A DNA stretch of 64,000 nucleotides from an uncultured Mucilaginibacter sp. (GTDB lineage Bacteria > Bacteroidota > Bacteroidia > Sphingobacteriales > Sphingobacteriaceae): positions 62,001 to 126,000 of the forward strand of contig CAITEP010000020.1 in NCBI GenBank assembly GCA_903891475.1. Reading direction: 5' to 3'. The notes under the pieces were generated by a model. The model saw only the letters and a program-made list of their open reading frames with translations, ran no database searches and was not told the origin of the DNA. A program made the translations under genes and the position numbers. This document shows, piece by piece, positions 1-8,845 of this stretch (the stretch's first letter is position 1; each line of letters begins with the position of its first letter).

Positions 1-711
1 ATTGCAAGTGTTATGGGATTTAAACTCATGAAAAACTTTAACAATCCTTATCACGCTAAAAGTGTCAGGGAATTTTGGACACGTTGGCATATTTCATTAT
101 CAACCTGGTTTAAAGATTATTTATACATTCCATTAGGAGGTAACAGGGTATCAACATTGCGCTTATGTTTAAACTTGTTTATTGTTTTTATGATAAGTGG
201 GTTATGGCATGGTGCGAATTGGACATTTTTAATTTGGGGTGCACTTCACGGATTTTATATTATAATTTCGATAGCGTCACAAAAACTTAGGCGGTACATG
301 GCAAAAAAAGTATTTTTAGATAGGTTACCAACTTTAAATAACTTTTTAAAGGTATTGGTAACTTTTACTTTAGTCACTTTCGCCTGGATATTTTTCCGTG
401 CTAATACAATTGGTCAGGCATTTTATATTTCCAAAAGCATCATCACTGATTCTTTTGGTGATATACCTAATTTAATTGGCAAGTCGCATACGGGGCTTGA
501 TTTAAAAATAACAAAAATGGAATTACTGCTATCAATTATTTTCATTTTCTTTTTGGAAGGAGTTCAAATTTTACATTCAAGATATAATTTAATAAAAGTT
601 TCAATGAACTATCCCGCTTATTACAGGTGGACTGTTTATTATTTGTTTTTGTTTACCATGTTGTATTTCATAAGTTCAAGTTCACATTCATTTATTTATT
701 TCCAATTCTAA
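1..711 (+). CDS. MBOAT family O-acyltransferase (AlgI/DltB-like), 5'-truncated by window edge
   Basis: This is the C-terminal half of a membrane-bound O-acyltransferase, which moves acyl groups (usually acetyl) onto an exported polysaccharide or cell-wall polymer. The reading frame is open to base 1, so the true start lies outside the window. The visible part has the MBOAT signature FWTRWHISLSTWFKDY, then IPLGGN, and GLWHGANW, whose His is the conserved membrane-embedded catalytic residue of the family. Several hydrophobic segments follow. One base separates its stop from the next gene, an SGNH-like protein, which is the usual AlgI-AlgJ/AlgX type pairing. The substrate cannot be told from this fragment. 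Confidence 0.93.
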   Translation: MASVMGFKLMKNFNNPYHAKSVREFWTRWHISLSTWFKDYLYIPLGGNRVSTLRLCLNLFIVFMISGLWHGANWTFLIWGALHGFYIIISIASQKLRRYMAKKVFLDRLPTLNNFLKVLVTFTLVTFAWIFFRANTIGQAFYISKSIITDSFGDIPNLIGKSHTGLDLKITKMELLLSIIFIFFLEGVQILHSRYNLIKVSMNYPAYYRWTVYYLFLFTMLYFISSSSHSFIYFQF

Positions 712-712
712 T

Positions 713-1741
713 ATGGTACTTAAATTTTTCAAAAAATCATTTCTGTTTTTATTACCATTATTAATAGTTATTGCTTGTTATTTCTGGACTGACCCTTTTA
801 AAAATCTTTACCAATACAAATATTATACTTCAACGTACGTGATGCTTCCGCGTGGAAATGTCTCTACAAAAGTTTACATGAAAAATTATGATAAATACAA
901 GTATAACTCATTTATTTTTGGTAGTTCCCGATCATGTGCGTCAACAAGTAAAGAGTGGGCTAATTATTTACCAAAAGGAAGTGTTCCTTATTCATTTAGT
1001 GCCTGGGCCGAAAAGATTGACGGTATCTATAAAAGGATTAAGTTAATTGATTCATTAAAAAGACCACTAAATAATGCTTTTTTGGTTTTTGATTATAATC
1101 TCACCTTTATGGAGCCTGAGCAGGATTTGTTAACAGATCATTATTTAATATCTAAATCATCAATTTTAGATTATTATACTAATGACTTTTTAACCTATCT
1201 AAAAGATCCCATATTGATATTTACCAGTGTTGATTATACTTTATTTCATAAAAGAAGAAGTTATATGACCGACGATAGATTTGTTGGTATTAAAGAAAGT
1301 GATATTGATCCAATAAATAATGATTGGGAGGTAAATTCAGAATTTAAATTTAAAAGAGACTCGGCTAAATTTTGGGATTTGATTATTAATAAAAATATAG
1401 ATGTAGTTATTAATGAAAAACTTCATCCAAGATCAGCTATACAAATAGAGTCATCAAAGGAAATTTCAGTAAGACAAGAAAAATTGTTAAAAGCTATTTT
1501 TAATATTTTTAAAAAGCATAAAACAAATTACAAAATAATTATTTCTCCTCTTTACAATCAAGTGAAATTTAATCATAGCGACCTTCAAATAATCCGGAAA
1601 ATATTTAAAGCAGAGAATGTTTTTGACTACTCGGGTATAAATTCAATAACAAATAATAAATACTATTACATGGCTGACGGTGTGCACTATAGAAAAGCGG
1701 TTGGAAATAGGATTTTTAAAGATATATATAAAGGTCATTAA
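713..1741 (+). CDS. SGNH/AlgX-DltD-like partner of the MBOAT acyltransferase
   Basis: A 342-residue protein with one N-terminal membrane anchor (about residues 8-24) and a presumably periplasmic body. GSSRS at 70-74 looks like the block I Ser motif of SGNH-type acyl esterases or transferases, and DGVH at 322-325 looks like the C-terminal Asp-x-x-His pair. The gene starts 1 nt after the MBOAT stop, so the two are almost surely co-transcribed. In such pairs the MBOAT passes acyl groups across the membrane and the SGNH partner transfers them to the polymer. Assignment rests on these motifs and context. Overall similarity to AlgX or DltD is not obvious by eye. Confidence 0.75.
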   Translation: MVLKFFKKSFLFLLPLLIVIACYFWTDPFKNLYQYKYYTSTYVMLPRGNVSTKVYMKNYDKYKYNSFIFGSSRSCASTSKEWANYLPKGSVPYSFSAWAEKIDGIYKRIKLIDSLKRPLNNAFLVFDYNLTFMEPEQDLLTDHYLISKSSILDYYTNDFLTYLKDPILIFTSVDYTLFHKRRSYMTDDRFVGIKESDIDPINNDWEVNSEFKFKRDSAKFWDLIINKNIDVVINEKLHPRSAIQIESSKEISVRQEKLLKAIFNIFKKHKTNYKIIISPLYNQVKFNHSDLQIIRKIFKAENVFDYSGINSITNNKYYYMADGVHYRKAVGNRIFKDIYKGH

Positions 1742-2069
1742 TTAAGAAATATACCTACATTGGATAAATATTAATTAAACGTATTGTACTTTATTTAGAT
1801 TGATTTTTTTGTAAATCCATACACGCGTTATAAATAACTAAAATGAAAATTTATAAATAGTGTAGATGCTCGTTTTCAAAAGTCTAATTTCATTAATTCG
1901 ATGCTTTTTTTTATAACAAATACAATAAAAAACAGATTTTTATTATTATTACATTAAATTTTCTTCTAGAAGCTGATCGATCAAAATTGTCGAGTTTTAA
2001 GGATGCGAAATTATAAACCAAAAGTACCAGTTGTTTCACCCATTAACCCAGTAGCGGGATTGATATATT
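1742..2069. other. AT-rich spacer before glgB
   Basis: 328 bases, very AT-rich, with no hairpin terminator that I can defend. It contains a 24-codon reading frame (2003-2077) whose stop overlaps the glgB start codon. The glgB promoter is probably here but I could not pick it out. Confidence 0.5.
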
Positions 2070-2077
2070 ATGCCTAA
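2003..2077 (+). CDS. possible 24-aa leader peptide overlapping the glgB start
   Basis: ATG at 2003 follows AAGG and opens a frame for a 24-residue peptide ending PVAGLIYYA. Its TAA (2075-2077) lies 3 bases inside glgB, whose ATG is at 2070. The geometry would allow translational coupling, with ribosomes ending the leader restarting on glgB. It may also be a chance frame. No family is recognised. Confidence 0.25.
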   Translation: MRNYKPKVPVVSPINPVAGLIYYA

Positions 2078-4142
2078 AAAGAAAGATGAAAACGGAACTT
2101 CGCCCAAAAAGGCTGAAGCTGTGACCACAAAAAAAGCGGTAGTTGCTGCAAGTAGTCCTAAAAAGACCACTAGTGTATCAAAAACAAAAAGTGTTAAGGT
2201 TGCCAATGTTGAAGAGCAAACGCCAACCCATGCCTTTAGAGCGGTTGAACCCTATAGCAAGTTTACTGATTTTGACATCGCCCTATTCCGTTCGGGTAAG
2301 CATTACAAGCTGTACGAAAAATTTGGCTCGCATGTAATTGAGCTTAATGGGGTAGTAGGTACCTACTTTTCGGTATGGGCTCCTAATGCGCAATACATAT
2401 CGGTTATAGGTAACTTTAATGGCTGGAACCGTGGTTCGCACCAATTGTTTGTACGCTGGGACGAGTCGGGCATTTGGGAAGGCTTTATTCCGAATGTTGG
2501 AGATGGCGAAACCTATAAATATTACATCAAATCATCAACCGGCGAAGATTTAGAAAAAAGCGACCCATTTGCCCTTCGTTGGGAAGTGGCACCTCGCACC
2601 GCCTCTATTGTTGCCGATACTTTTTACGAGTGGAAAGATGCCGATTGGATGGCCAAAAGGCATGGACATAACGGGCTGAACCGTCCATACTCGGTATACG
2701 AGATGCACCTGGGCTCATGGGCACGCAGTGTGGAAAGTCCCGACGAGTTTTTGACCTATCCGCAAATTGCCGATAAATTGGTGCCCTACATACAGGAGAT
2801 GGGCTTTACCCACGTAGAGTTTATGCCTATTATGGAGCATCCATACTATCCAAGTTGGGGGTATCAAATTACAGGTTTTTTTGCTGCTTCATCTAGATAT
2901 GGTTCACCAAAAGATTTGATGTACCTTATTGAGCAGTTGCACAATGCAGGTATTGGGGTAATATTGGATTGGGTACCCTCACACTTCCCCGGCGATCAGC
3001 ATGGACTTTATAATTTTGATGGCACGCATTTATACGAGCATGCCGATATGCGTAAAGGTTTCCATCCCGATTGGAAATCATACATCTTTAACTACGGTCG
3101 TAACGAGGTTCGCGCTTTCTTAATTAGCAATGCCTTGTTTTGGCTCGATCGTTACCATGTGGATGGTTTAAGGGTGGATGCTGTGGCCTCTATGCTTTAC
3201 CTTGATTATTCGCGTAAGCATGGCGAGTGGGAACCAAATATTTACGGTGGGAACGAAAACCTGGAAGCTATTTCCTTTCTAAAAGAATTTAATCAGGCGG
3301 TGTACAGTCACTTCCCCGATACCCAAACCATCGCGGAGGAGTCGACTTCCTTTACCGGGGTTAGTCGCCCAGTGTACACTGGTGGCCTAGGTTTTGGTAT
3401 GAAATGGATGATGGGTTGGATGCATGATACCATTGATTATTTTTCGAAAGACCCCATTTATCGTAAATACCACCACAATCAAATAACGTTCAGCCTCATT
3501 TATGCCTTTACCGAAAACTTTATGCTACCCCTCTCGCACGATGAGGTAGTATATGGCAAAGGCTCAATGATAAACAAAATGCCGGGCGATGAATGGCAAA
3601 AATTCGCTAACCTACGTTTGCTATACTCTTACATGTTTACCCACCCTGGTACCAAACTGCTATTTATGGGTGCCGAATTTGGGCAAGGTAATGAATGGAG
3701 TTACCAGCACTCTTTGGATTGGCATGTATTGGAATATCCTAACCATCAAGGCATCAAAGAATTGATAAAATCGGTAAACCAGTTATATAAAAGCGAACCT
3801 GCATTATACGAAAAGGCTTTTGAATACAGCAGCTTTGAGTGGATTGACGGAGGAAACTCAAACGACTCGATTTTGGTATACACCCGCAAAGGACATGATA
3901 CGCATAACGACTTGGTAGTTGTACTAAATATGACGCCAATGCCACATTATAACTATAGGATAGGTTTCCCGGCAAAGGGTAATTGGAATGAAATTTTCAA
4001 CTCGGATGCCAAAGCATATTGGGGAACTGGCGTTCATAACACATCGGCAGTAAAAACCGAAACTGTAAACTGGCACGCCCGCGAAAACTCTGCACTTATA
4101 ACCATACCCCCACTTGGAGCGATAGTGTTTAAGAAGGCGTAA
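2070..4142 (+). CDS. glgB: 1,4-alpha-glucan branching enzyme GlgB
   Basis: Introduces alpha-1,6 branches into glycogen in the cytoplasm. It has 690 residues. Residues 1-50 are a Lys/Ala/Thr-rich basic tail that is unusual for the family. The CBM48 domain follows (SVWAPNAQYISVIGNFNGWN region, about 100-190), then the GH13 barrel (about 205-560) and a C-terminal beta domain. Catalytic residues are Asp370 in VDGLRVDAV, Glu423 in IAEEST and Asp491 in LSHDEV. No other glycogen biosynthesis gene (glgA/glgC) is near. However, two glucan-hydrolysing enzymes (GH63, GH133) are encoded at 19-27 kb in this window. A heptad repeat array begins 5 nt after the stop. Confidence 0.97.
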   Translation: MPKKKDENGTSPKKAEAVTTKKAVVAASSPKKTTSVSKTKSVKVANVEEQTPTHAFRAVEPYSKFTDFDIALFRSGKHYKLYEKFGSHVIELNGVVGTYFSVWAPNAQYISVIGNFNGWNRGSHQLFVRWDESGIWEGFIPNVGDGETYKYYIKSSTGEDLEKSDPFALRWEVAPRTASIVADTFYEWKDADWMAKRHGHNGLNRPYSVYEMHLGSWARSVESPDEFLTYPQIADKLVPYIQEMGFTHVEFMPIMEHPYYPSWGYQITGFFAASSRYGSPKDLMYLIEQLHNAGIGVILDWVPSHFPGDQHGLYNFDGTHLYEHADMRKGFHPDWKSYIFNYGRNEVRAFLISNALFWLDRYHVDGLRVDAVASMLYLDYSRKHGEWEPNIYGGNENLEAISFLKEFNQAVYSHFPDTQTIAEESTSFTGVSRPVYTGGLGFGMKWMMGWMHDTIDYFSKDPIYRKYHHNQITFSLIYAFTENFMLPLSHDEVVYGKGSMINKMPGDEWQKFANLRLLYSYMFTHPGTKLLFMGAEFGQGNEWSYQHSLDWHVLEYPNHQGIKELIKSVNQLYKSEPALYEKAFEYSSFEWIDGGNSNDSILVYTRKGHDTHNDLVVVLNMTPMPHYNYRIGFPAKGNWNEIFNSDAKAYWGTGVHNTSAVKTETVNWHARENSALITIPPLGAIVFKKA

Positions 4143-4147
4143 TTTAG

Positions 4148-4217
4148 TGGTGAGATGTGAGTGGTGAGTGGTGAATGGTCAGTGGTGAGGAGTGAATGGT
4201 CAGTAGTGAGTAGTGAG
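4148..4217 (+). repeat. heptad repeat array, family A (TGGTGAG), after glgB
   Basis: Ten consecutive 7-bp units, consensus TGGTGAR (TGGTGAG, ATGTGAG, TGGTGAG, TGGTGAA, TGGTCAG and so on), starting 5 nt after the glgB stop. The same family occurs as an inverted pair between der and the S41 protease gene (44933-45122). Confidence 0.9.
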
Positions 4218-4255
4218 AAATTAAATTTTTGAGTATTTTTTATAAAAATCCCGAA

Positions 4256-4293
4256 TCTAACTCCCGCTCCTTTGGAGAGGGCTGGGGTGAGGC
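4256..4293 (+). repeat. dispersed palindromic repeat (CTCCTTTGGAGAGGG type), copy 1
   Basis: A 38-base element with core CTCCTTTGGAG and tail GGGGTGAGG. A near-identical copy lies at 41701-41738. In both places it follows a heptad array by 18-40 nt. It resembles widespread REP-like intergenic elements. Confidence 0.85.
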
Positions 4294-4308
4294 ATTAAAT
4301 CATAAAAC

Positions 4309-5334
4309 ATGAAACCAGCTAACATTTTTAAAACATTTTTATTTTTATTAGCCCTATTTACCCTAGGTGCTTGTAAACAACCATCAGGAACCTCGGTAGC
4401 CACTTATTTTGCACCTGTTGATTCCGGCGTGCAGGTTGCAGGCATTAAACTGGTAACCATTCAAACCCCTGTTGGTAAATTCAGGGTATGGACCAAACGT
4501 ATTGGCAACAACCCCAGAATAAAAATATTATTGTTACATGGTGGTCCGGCAATGACGCATGAGTATCTGGAATGCTTTGAAAGCTTTTTTCCAAAAGAAG
4601 GTTTCGAAATGGTGGAATACGACCAGCTAGGTTCTCATTACAGCGACCAACCTCGCGGCAGCAGCCTTTGGACCACCCCACGCTTTGTTGAAGAAGTAGA
4701 ACAAGTGCGCAAGGCATTGAACATGGACAGTACCAACTTTTATTTGTTGGGAAACTCTTGGGGTGGATTACTAGCAATGGAGTATGCGCTCAAATATCAA
4801 AAAAATCTAAAAGGACTTGTTATCTGCAACATGATGGCCAGCATACCAGCTTATGAAAAATATAACCTTACACTAAGGAAGCAAATGCGGAAATCATTAG
4901 TGGATTCATTGCAAGCATACGAGGCAAAAGGCCAATACCATGATACAACTTACGAAAAATTGGTAACCACCGAATATTATAACAAACACCTTTGCCGACT
5001 ACCGGAATGGCCCGACCCTGTAAACCGTGCCTTTAAACACGTAAACGAAGAGATTTACGTAATGATGCAGGGCCCTAGTGAATTTAAAACTGGAGGTCGC
5101 TTGCTAAAGTGGGATAGAAGTAAAGACTTAAAAAATATTACCGTACCCACCCTTAGCGTTGGCGCAAAGTACGATACCATGGATCCTGAATACATGAAAT
5201 GGATGGCAACCCAATTTAAAAACGGAACTTACTTATATTGCCCTAATGGAAGTCACCTAGCCATGTGGGACGACCAGCAAGTATTTATGAATGGTGTGGT
5301 TAAATTTATAAAGGATGTTGATAGTGGTAAATAG
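4309..5334 (+). CDS. proline iminopeptidase-like alpha/beta hydrolase, lipoprotein
   Basis: A 341-residue S33-family hydrolase. The N-terminus is a lipoprotein signal ending LGAC (Cys22), so the enzyme is probably anchored in the periplasm or outer membrane, unlike cytoplasmic prolyl iminopeptidases. LLHGGPAMTHEYL (oxyanion-hole region), YDQLGSHYSDQP and GNSWGG (nucleophile Ser150) match the proline iminopeptidase subfamily, with GSHLAMW near the C-terminus holding the catalytic His. The expected reaction is release of N-terminal proline from small peptides. The gene appears monocistronic, preceded by two repeat elements. Confidence 0.85.
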   Translation: MKPANIFKTFLFLLALFTLGACKQPSGTSVATYFAPVDSGVQVAGIKLVTIQTPVGKFRVWTKRIGNNPRIKILLLHGGPAMTHEYLECFESFFPKEGFEMVEYDQLGSHYSDQPRGSSLWTTPRFVEEVEQVRKALNMDSTNFYLLGNSWGGLLAMEYALKYQKNLKGLVICNMMASIPAYEKYNLTLRKQMRKSLVDSLQAYEAKGQYHDTTYEKLVTTEYYNKHLCRLPEWPDPVNRAFKHVNEEIYVMMQGPSEFKTGGRLLKWDRSKDLKNITVPTLSVGAKYDTMDPEYMKWMATQFKNGTYLYCPNGSHLAMWDDQQVFMNGVVKFIKDVDSGK

Positions 5335-5397
5335 GGTAGGGGGAATGGTTTGATAATTAATTAGTTAATAAGTTGTCATAGCCTTTAAACCAACACT

Positions 5398-5877
5398 ATG
5401 GAAGTTGAAGTTGTTTCAAAATTTTATTGGTATTATTTCTTTAAGGGAGTATTAGGTGCTCTTATTCTTGGTATACCCACCCTTTTTTTTGATGTTATGG
5501 CAATTTTGGGTTATTTATATTGGGAGTTTGAATTAGTATTACTTATAATCACTTTAAATATATTGTCAAGTATATTTATTTATATATTTACGGGAGGATG
5601 GAAAAAAATAACGGTAGGTCCATCCGGAATCATAGTTGATTATTTAATTTCCAGAAAGCAAATTATCATTCCATACGATTCAATAACGGCTATTTATAGG
5701 CCGGTTTACCCCTTGCGTAATTCTCAATTTGACACCAGGGTTACCAGTAATATGGTAATTGAATATAACAACGCATCCCTCACTTTTAAACCCGACTATT
5801 ATACAAACTATAACGAACTGCGCGCCGCCATTTACAATTACAAATATGGGTTTAACAGGCAGCGTTCGCAGTATTGA
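5398..5877 (+). CDS. hypothetical membrane protein with bacterial PH-like C-terminus
   Basis: 159 residues. Two hydrophobic segments occupy about 12-37 and 41-65. A soluble part follows with the pattern KKITVGPSGIIVDY...IIIPYDSITAIYRP, which resembles the strand order of small bacterial PH-type domains on membrane proteins. No catalytic motif is seen. It is convergent with the peroxiredoxin-like gene, with a perfect hairpin between them. The function is unknown, and the PH call is by pattern only. Confidence 0.6.
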   Translation: MEVEVVSKFYWYYFFKGVLGALILGIPTLFFDVMAILGYLYWEFELVLLIITLNILSSIFIYIFTGGWKKITVGPSGIIVDYLISRKQIIIPYDSITAIYRPVYPLRNSQFDTRVTSNMVIEYNNASLTFKPDYYTNYNELRAAIYNYKYGFNRQRSQY

Positions 5878-5899
5878 CTTTATTTATAATCTTAAGTTT

Positions 5900-5930
5900 T
5901 AAATCCTGATAAATAAATTATCAGGATTTA
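5900..5930. terminator. bidirectional hairpin terminator between convergent genes
   Basis: A perfect 12-bp inverted repeat (AAATCCTGATAA at 5901-5912, complement at 5918-5929) with a 5-base loop, flanked by A/T runs. It lies between the stop codons of two convergent genes. Confidence 0.75.
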
Positions 5931-5959
5931 ACAAAATCTTTCGGAAATATTTTATAAAA

Positions 5960-6541
5960 TTAATTTATAGCCTTTAATAATGAACTTACAGTCGCCCTTT
6001 TAGTATAATCTTTATTAAAGTACACAAAGCTAATTTTACCTAAATTGTTTATAATGTAAGTAGCTGGAACAGGTAAAACATGATCTTTATTACCATTGTT
6101 TTTCTCAAGGTCTATTCCGTATTTAGTTAATAAACTAAGCGTTTCATTATTTACAGTGTAATTTACATCATAGGCCTTCATAATTTGGTATCCTTTATCT
6201 TGTATCATTGAAAATGAGGCACGTGTTTTATCAACCGTAGTTTTAATGTTATCGCTTGTTTCAGGGGTTACACCTACTACATAAGCACCCTTTTCTGTCA
6301 ATAATTGCAGCGAGTCCTGTAATTGTTTTATTTGTTTATTGCAATAAGGGCACCACTGTCCGCGGTAAAAAAACAGAACAACTGCTTTATGGGTTTTTAG
6401 TAATTCCTTTAAATCAATACTTTTTCCGGCATTATCCAAGGCAGTAAACGTTGGCGCAATTTCCCCGGTCTTTAAACCAGTTTGAGCCAGTATACGTAAA
6501 GGAAAAATCAAGCAGATAGATAATAATAAAATTTTTTTCAT
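5960..6541 (-). CDS. exported peroxiredoxin-like (AhpC/TSA family) protein
   Basis: 193 residues with a cleavable signal peptide (MKKILLLSICLIFPLRILAQ) and a thioredoxin-fold redoxin domain. FFYRGQWCPYCNKQ carries Cys64-x-x-Cys67. The WCPYC form and the spacing of PTFTALDN and IMKAYDV match the AhpC/TSA proteins related to bacterioferritin comigratory and thiol-disulfide families. Export and the CxxC suggest periplasmic peroxide or disulfide reduction. The start is fixed by the signal peptide. No partner gene is adjacent. Confidence 0.85.
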   Translation of the reverse strand: MKKILLLSICLIFPLRILAQTGLKTGEIAPTFTALDNAGKSIDLKELLKTHKAVVLFFYRGQWCPYCNKQIKQLQDSLQLLTEKGAYVVGVTPETSDNIKTTVDKTRASFSMIQDKGYQIMKAYDVNYTVNNETLSLLTKYGIDLEKNNGNKDHVLPVPATYIINNLGKISFVYFNKDYTKRATVSSLLKAIN

Positions 6542-6685
6542 GTGTTGTTTTAGCTAATTTATGGATAGTTTAATCCTTTTGTTTTTTAGTCGAACAGTTC
6601 TTGAAAAACTTACAGATTATTTGAAGTTTTTATTTGAATCAATTTAAAATGTCATTTTTTTATAATTGTACATAATCATACTGCA

Positions 6686-6710
6686 TGCCACAAGCAAACT
6701 ACTTGTGGCA
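6686..6710. terminator. hairpin downstream of the 6740-7234 gene
   Basis: A perfect 9-bp stem (TGCCACAAG at 6686-6694 with its complement at 6702-6710) and a 7-base loop. It lies 30 nt beyond the stop of the minus-strand gene. There is no clear U-run, so termination is only probable. Confidence 0.45.
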
Positions 6711-6739
6711 GCAATATAACATGGTTTAGGTAAAAAAAA

Positions 6740-7234
6740 TTAAAACATGATTGGATTTTTTTCTATCCAGTTTTTAAGCATTTTATCAATTTCAGTTTCG
6801 ATTTTTTCTTGTTCAAGCTCTTTTCCAACGTAGGTGAAATCATCTTGAAAATCATCTAAAATGTAATACAAGTTTCGAAAATCAACTAAAAATTCAGGGC
6901 AATCAACAGCAAAATATAAATTCATTAAATTACCTAAAACGCTTAATTGGTCTAGTTTTTTTTCAAACCCATCCAAAATCAAATAACTAACATAATCTGT
7001 AATAACCTTCTTTTTGTTCAAAAAATCGAGACCCAATTCTTTAAAAGCCTTATCAGTTATATTTTTCAAATCAATTTGATTGTCGAAATGGGAGATACCA
7101 GCCAAAATAACAAGATGTTCCGTATCATAACCTTCCATTAGCATGTCAACAGCCCAATCAACCCATACCTTATAAACGGGTTGGTTTTGCATTTTATAGA
7201 ATATTATTTTAGCAGTAGATAGCACCGGTTTCAT
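6740..7234 (-). CDS. hypothetical cytoplasmic protein
   Basis: 164 residues, largely helical, acidic and without signal peptide or membrane segment. I do not recognise a family. Visible features are VWVDWAVDMLMEGYDTEHLVILAG near the N-terminus and a charged C-terminal helix (about 135-160). The spacing of Trp, Asp and Gly recalls small immunity-type or DUF proteins of Bacteroidota, but this is only an impression. It stands alone between the peroxiredoxin-like gene and rtcB. Confidence 0.65.
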   Translation of the reverse strand: MKPVLSTAKIIFYKMQNQPVYKVWVDWAVDMLMEGYDTEHLVILAGISHFDNQIDLKNITDKAFKELGLDFLNKKKVITDYVSYLILDGFEKKLDQLSVLGNLMNLYFAVDCPEFLVDFRNLYYILDDFQDDFTYVGKELEQEKIETEIDKMLKNWIEKNPIMF

Positions 7235-7292
7235 TATTTTATCAAATTAGCAATGGTTACTCATTCATTAAACACCTTGTTTTCATGCTCTG

Positions 7293-8747
7293 TTAATCCT
7301 CAGGTTTTTCCTTAGGGTCGGCCATGCGCACTATTCGGGGTTCAAACTTTGCCAATACCTCCACCAGGTTTTCCTGCGCAGCCATTACAGCGTGGATGTC
7401 TTTATAAGCCATCGGTGCCTCGTCCATATCACTACCCATTAGCGTAATGCGTTTTTCGGATAAATTAGCAGCGATAACAGCTTTATCAAGCGTTTTAAAG
7501 GCTGCGCTTCGGCTCATTAACCTACCTGCTCCATGGCTTGCCGAGTTAATGCTATTGGCATCCCCCTTACCTCGTACCACAAACCCCGGCGTACTCATTG
7601 AACCCGGAATTATTCCCAAAACACCCTTACCCGCAGGCGTTGCTCCTTTACGATGTACCATTACTTCCGTACCATCAGCCAATTGCTCTTTCCAAGCAAA
7701 GTTGTGGTGGTTTTCAATGCGGGTAATAGGTTCAATACCTAAGGCACGCGCCATTTTGTTATGTATTTCGTGGTGATTGGCACTGGCATATTCGCCTGCC
7801 AGGTTCATGCCAATCCAATATTCTTGCCCTTCTTCTTTATCCAAATCGAGCCAGGCTAAATGTTTTGCCTCCGCAGGTAATTTGGTTTTGGTCATGGCAA
7901 TTTTGCTATAATAATCAGCTATCGACCCACCAAACCCCCTCGAACCGGAATGCGATAACAAAGCCAGATATCTTCCCTCTGGTATGTTTTCCAACACACC
8001 TTCTTTAATAGTTAACGCTCCCCATTCCACAAAATGATTCCCGGTACCGCTGGTGCCCAATTGCGCATAGGCCCTGTTTTTTAAACCGCGTATTACTTTG
8101 GTTTCGTTCCAACTAGCACTATCAAACAAACTGCTATCAAAATATGATTTGGTATTACAACCAATTCCAAAATAGGTATTATCTAACAGTATGTTTTTAA
8201 GCTTATCAGTTTCCGTGTCAATATTATCGGCAGGAATTTCAAAAATACTCAGGCACATACGGCAAGCAATATCAACACCAACAGCAAATGGTATAATGGT
8301 ATTTGCCGTAGTTGCCAACACCCCGCCTATAGGCAAGCCATAACCTTGATGGGCATCGGGCATAAGGGCACCGGCAACAGCTATTGGCAATTGTATAGCT
8401 GTTTTCATCTGCGCCAGCGCCCCTACCTCAATATGTTCCAAACCCCAAACCGGGAAGTCGGCAATATCTTCTTTCAATTTAAAGTTGGAGTGTGCTTGTT
8501 TTATAAATTTCCCGTCTTTGCGTAAAGCAATTACGTCATCTGCAAGGTTTTTAAATTTGCCGCCTTTTTTAAGCGCATAAGGCATAGGGTCGTCAATCAA
8601 TGCCTCCAAATTCGCTAAAATTTGAGTTTTATCCATCACTTGGTGTTTAAGCAAACCATTGGCTACCCTACTAAAATTAACCAGCACTTCTACATCGTTA
8701 ATGCCTAGCGCGAATAATTCATTGTTGCTTATTTTTTCTTTTTGCAT
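7293..8747 (-). CDS. rtcB: RtcB family RNA ligase
   Basis: Joins RNA ends with 2',3'-cyclic phosphate or 3'-phosphate to 5'-OH using Mn2+ and GTP, acting in RNA repair or tRNA splicing. The length of 484 aa is usual. Motifs in order: DAHQGYGLPIGG (131-142), GVDIACRM (157-164), GTGNHFVEWG (234-243, metal site), ENHHNFAW (345-352) and NSASHGAGRLMSR (401-413), whose His405 corresponds to the guanylylated histidine of the family. It is divergent from a WYL-domain regulator with only about 100 bp between the start codons, suggesting local control in response to RNA damage. Confidence 0.96.
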   Translation of the reverse strand: MQKEKISNNELFALGINDVEVLVNFSRVANGLLKHQVMDKTQILANLEALIDDPMPYALKKGGKFKNLADDVIALRKDGKFIKQAHSNFKLKEDIADFPVWGLEHIEVGALAQMKTAIQLPIAVAGALMPDAHQGYGLPIGGVLATTANTIIPFAVGVDIACRMCLSIFEIPADNIDTETDKLKNILLDNTYFGIGCNTKSYFDSSLFDSASWNETKVIRGLKNRAYAQLGTSGTGNHFVEWGALTIKEGVLENIPEGRYLALLSHSGSRGFGGSIADYYSKIAMTKTKLPAEAKHLAWLDLDKEEGQEYWIGMNLAGEYASANHHEIHNKMARALGIEPITRIENHHNFAWKEQLADGTEVMVHRKGATPAGKGVLGIIPGSMSTPGFVVRGKGDANSINSASHGAGRLMSRSAAFKTLDKAVIAANLSEKRITLMGSDMDEAPMAYKDIHAVMAAQENLVEVLAKFEPRIVRMADPKEKPED

Positions 8748-8845
8748 AACTGCTTTAATTATTTAACACCACAAAACAAAAACACCACTACGCAGTCTTT
8801 TTGCGCAGTAAAAAAATATTTTTATTTTTATTGAAATTATTTGCC

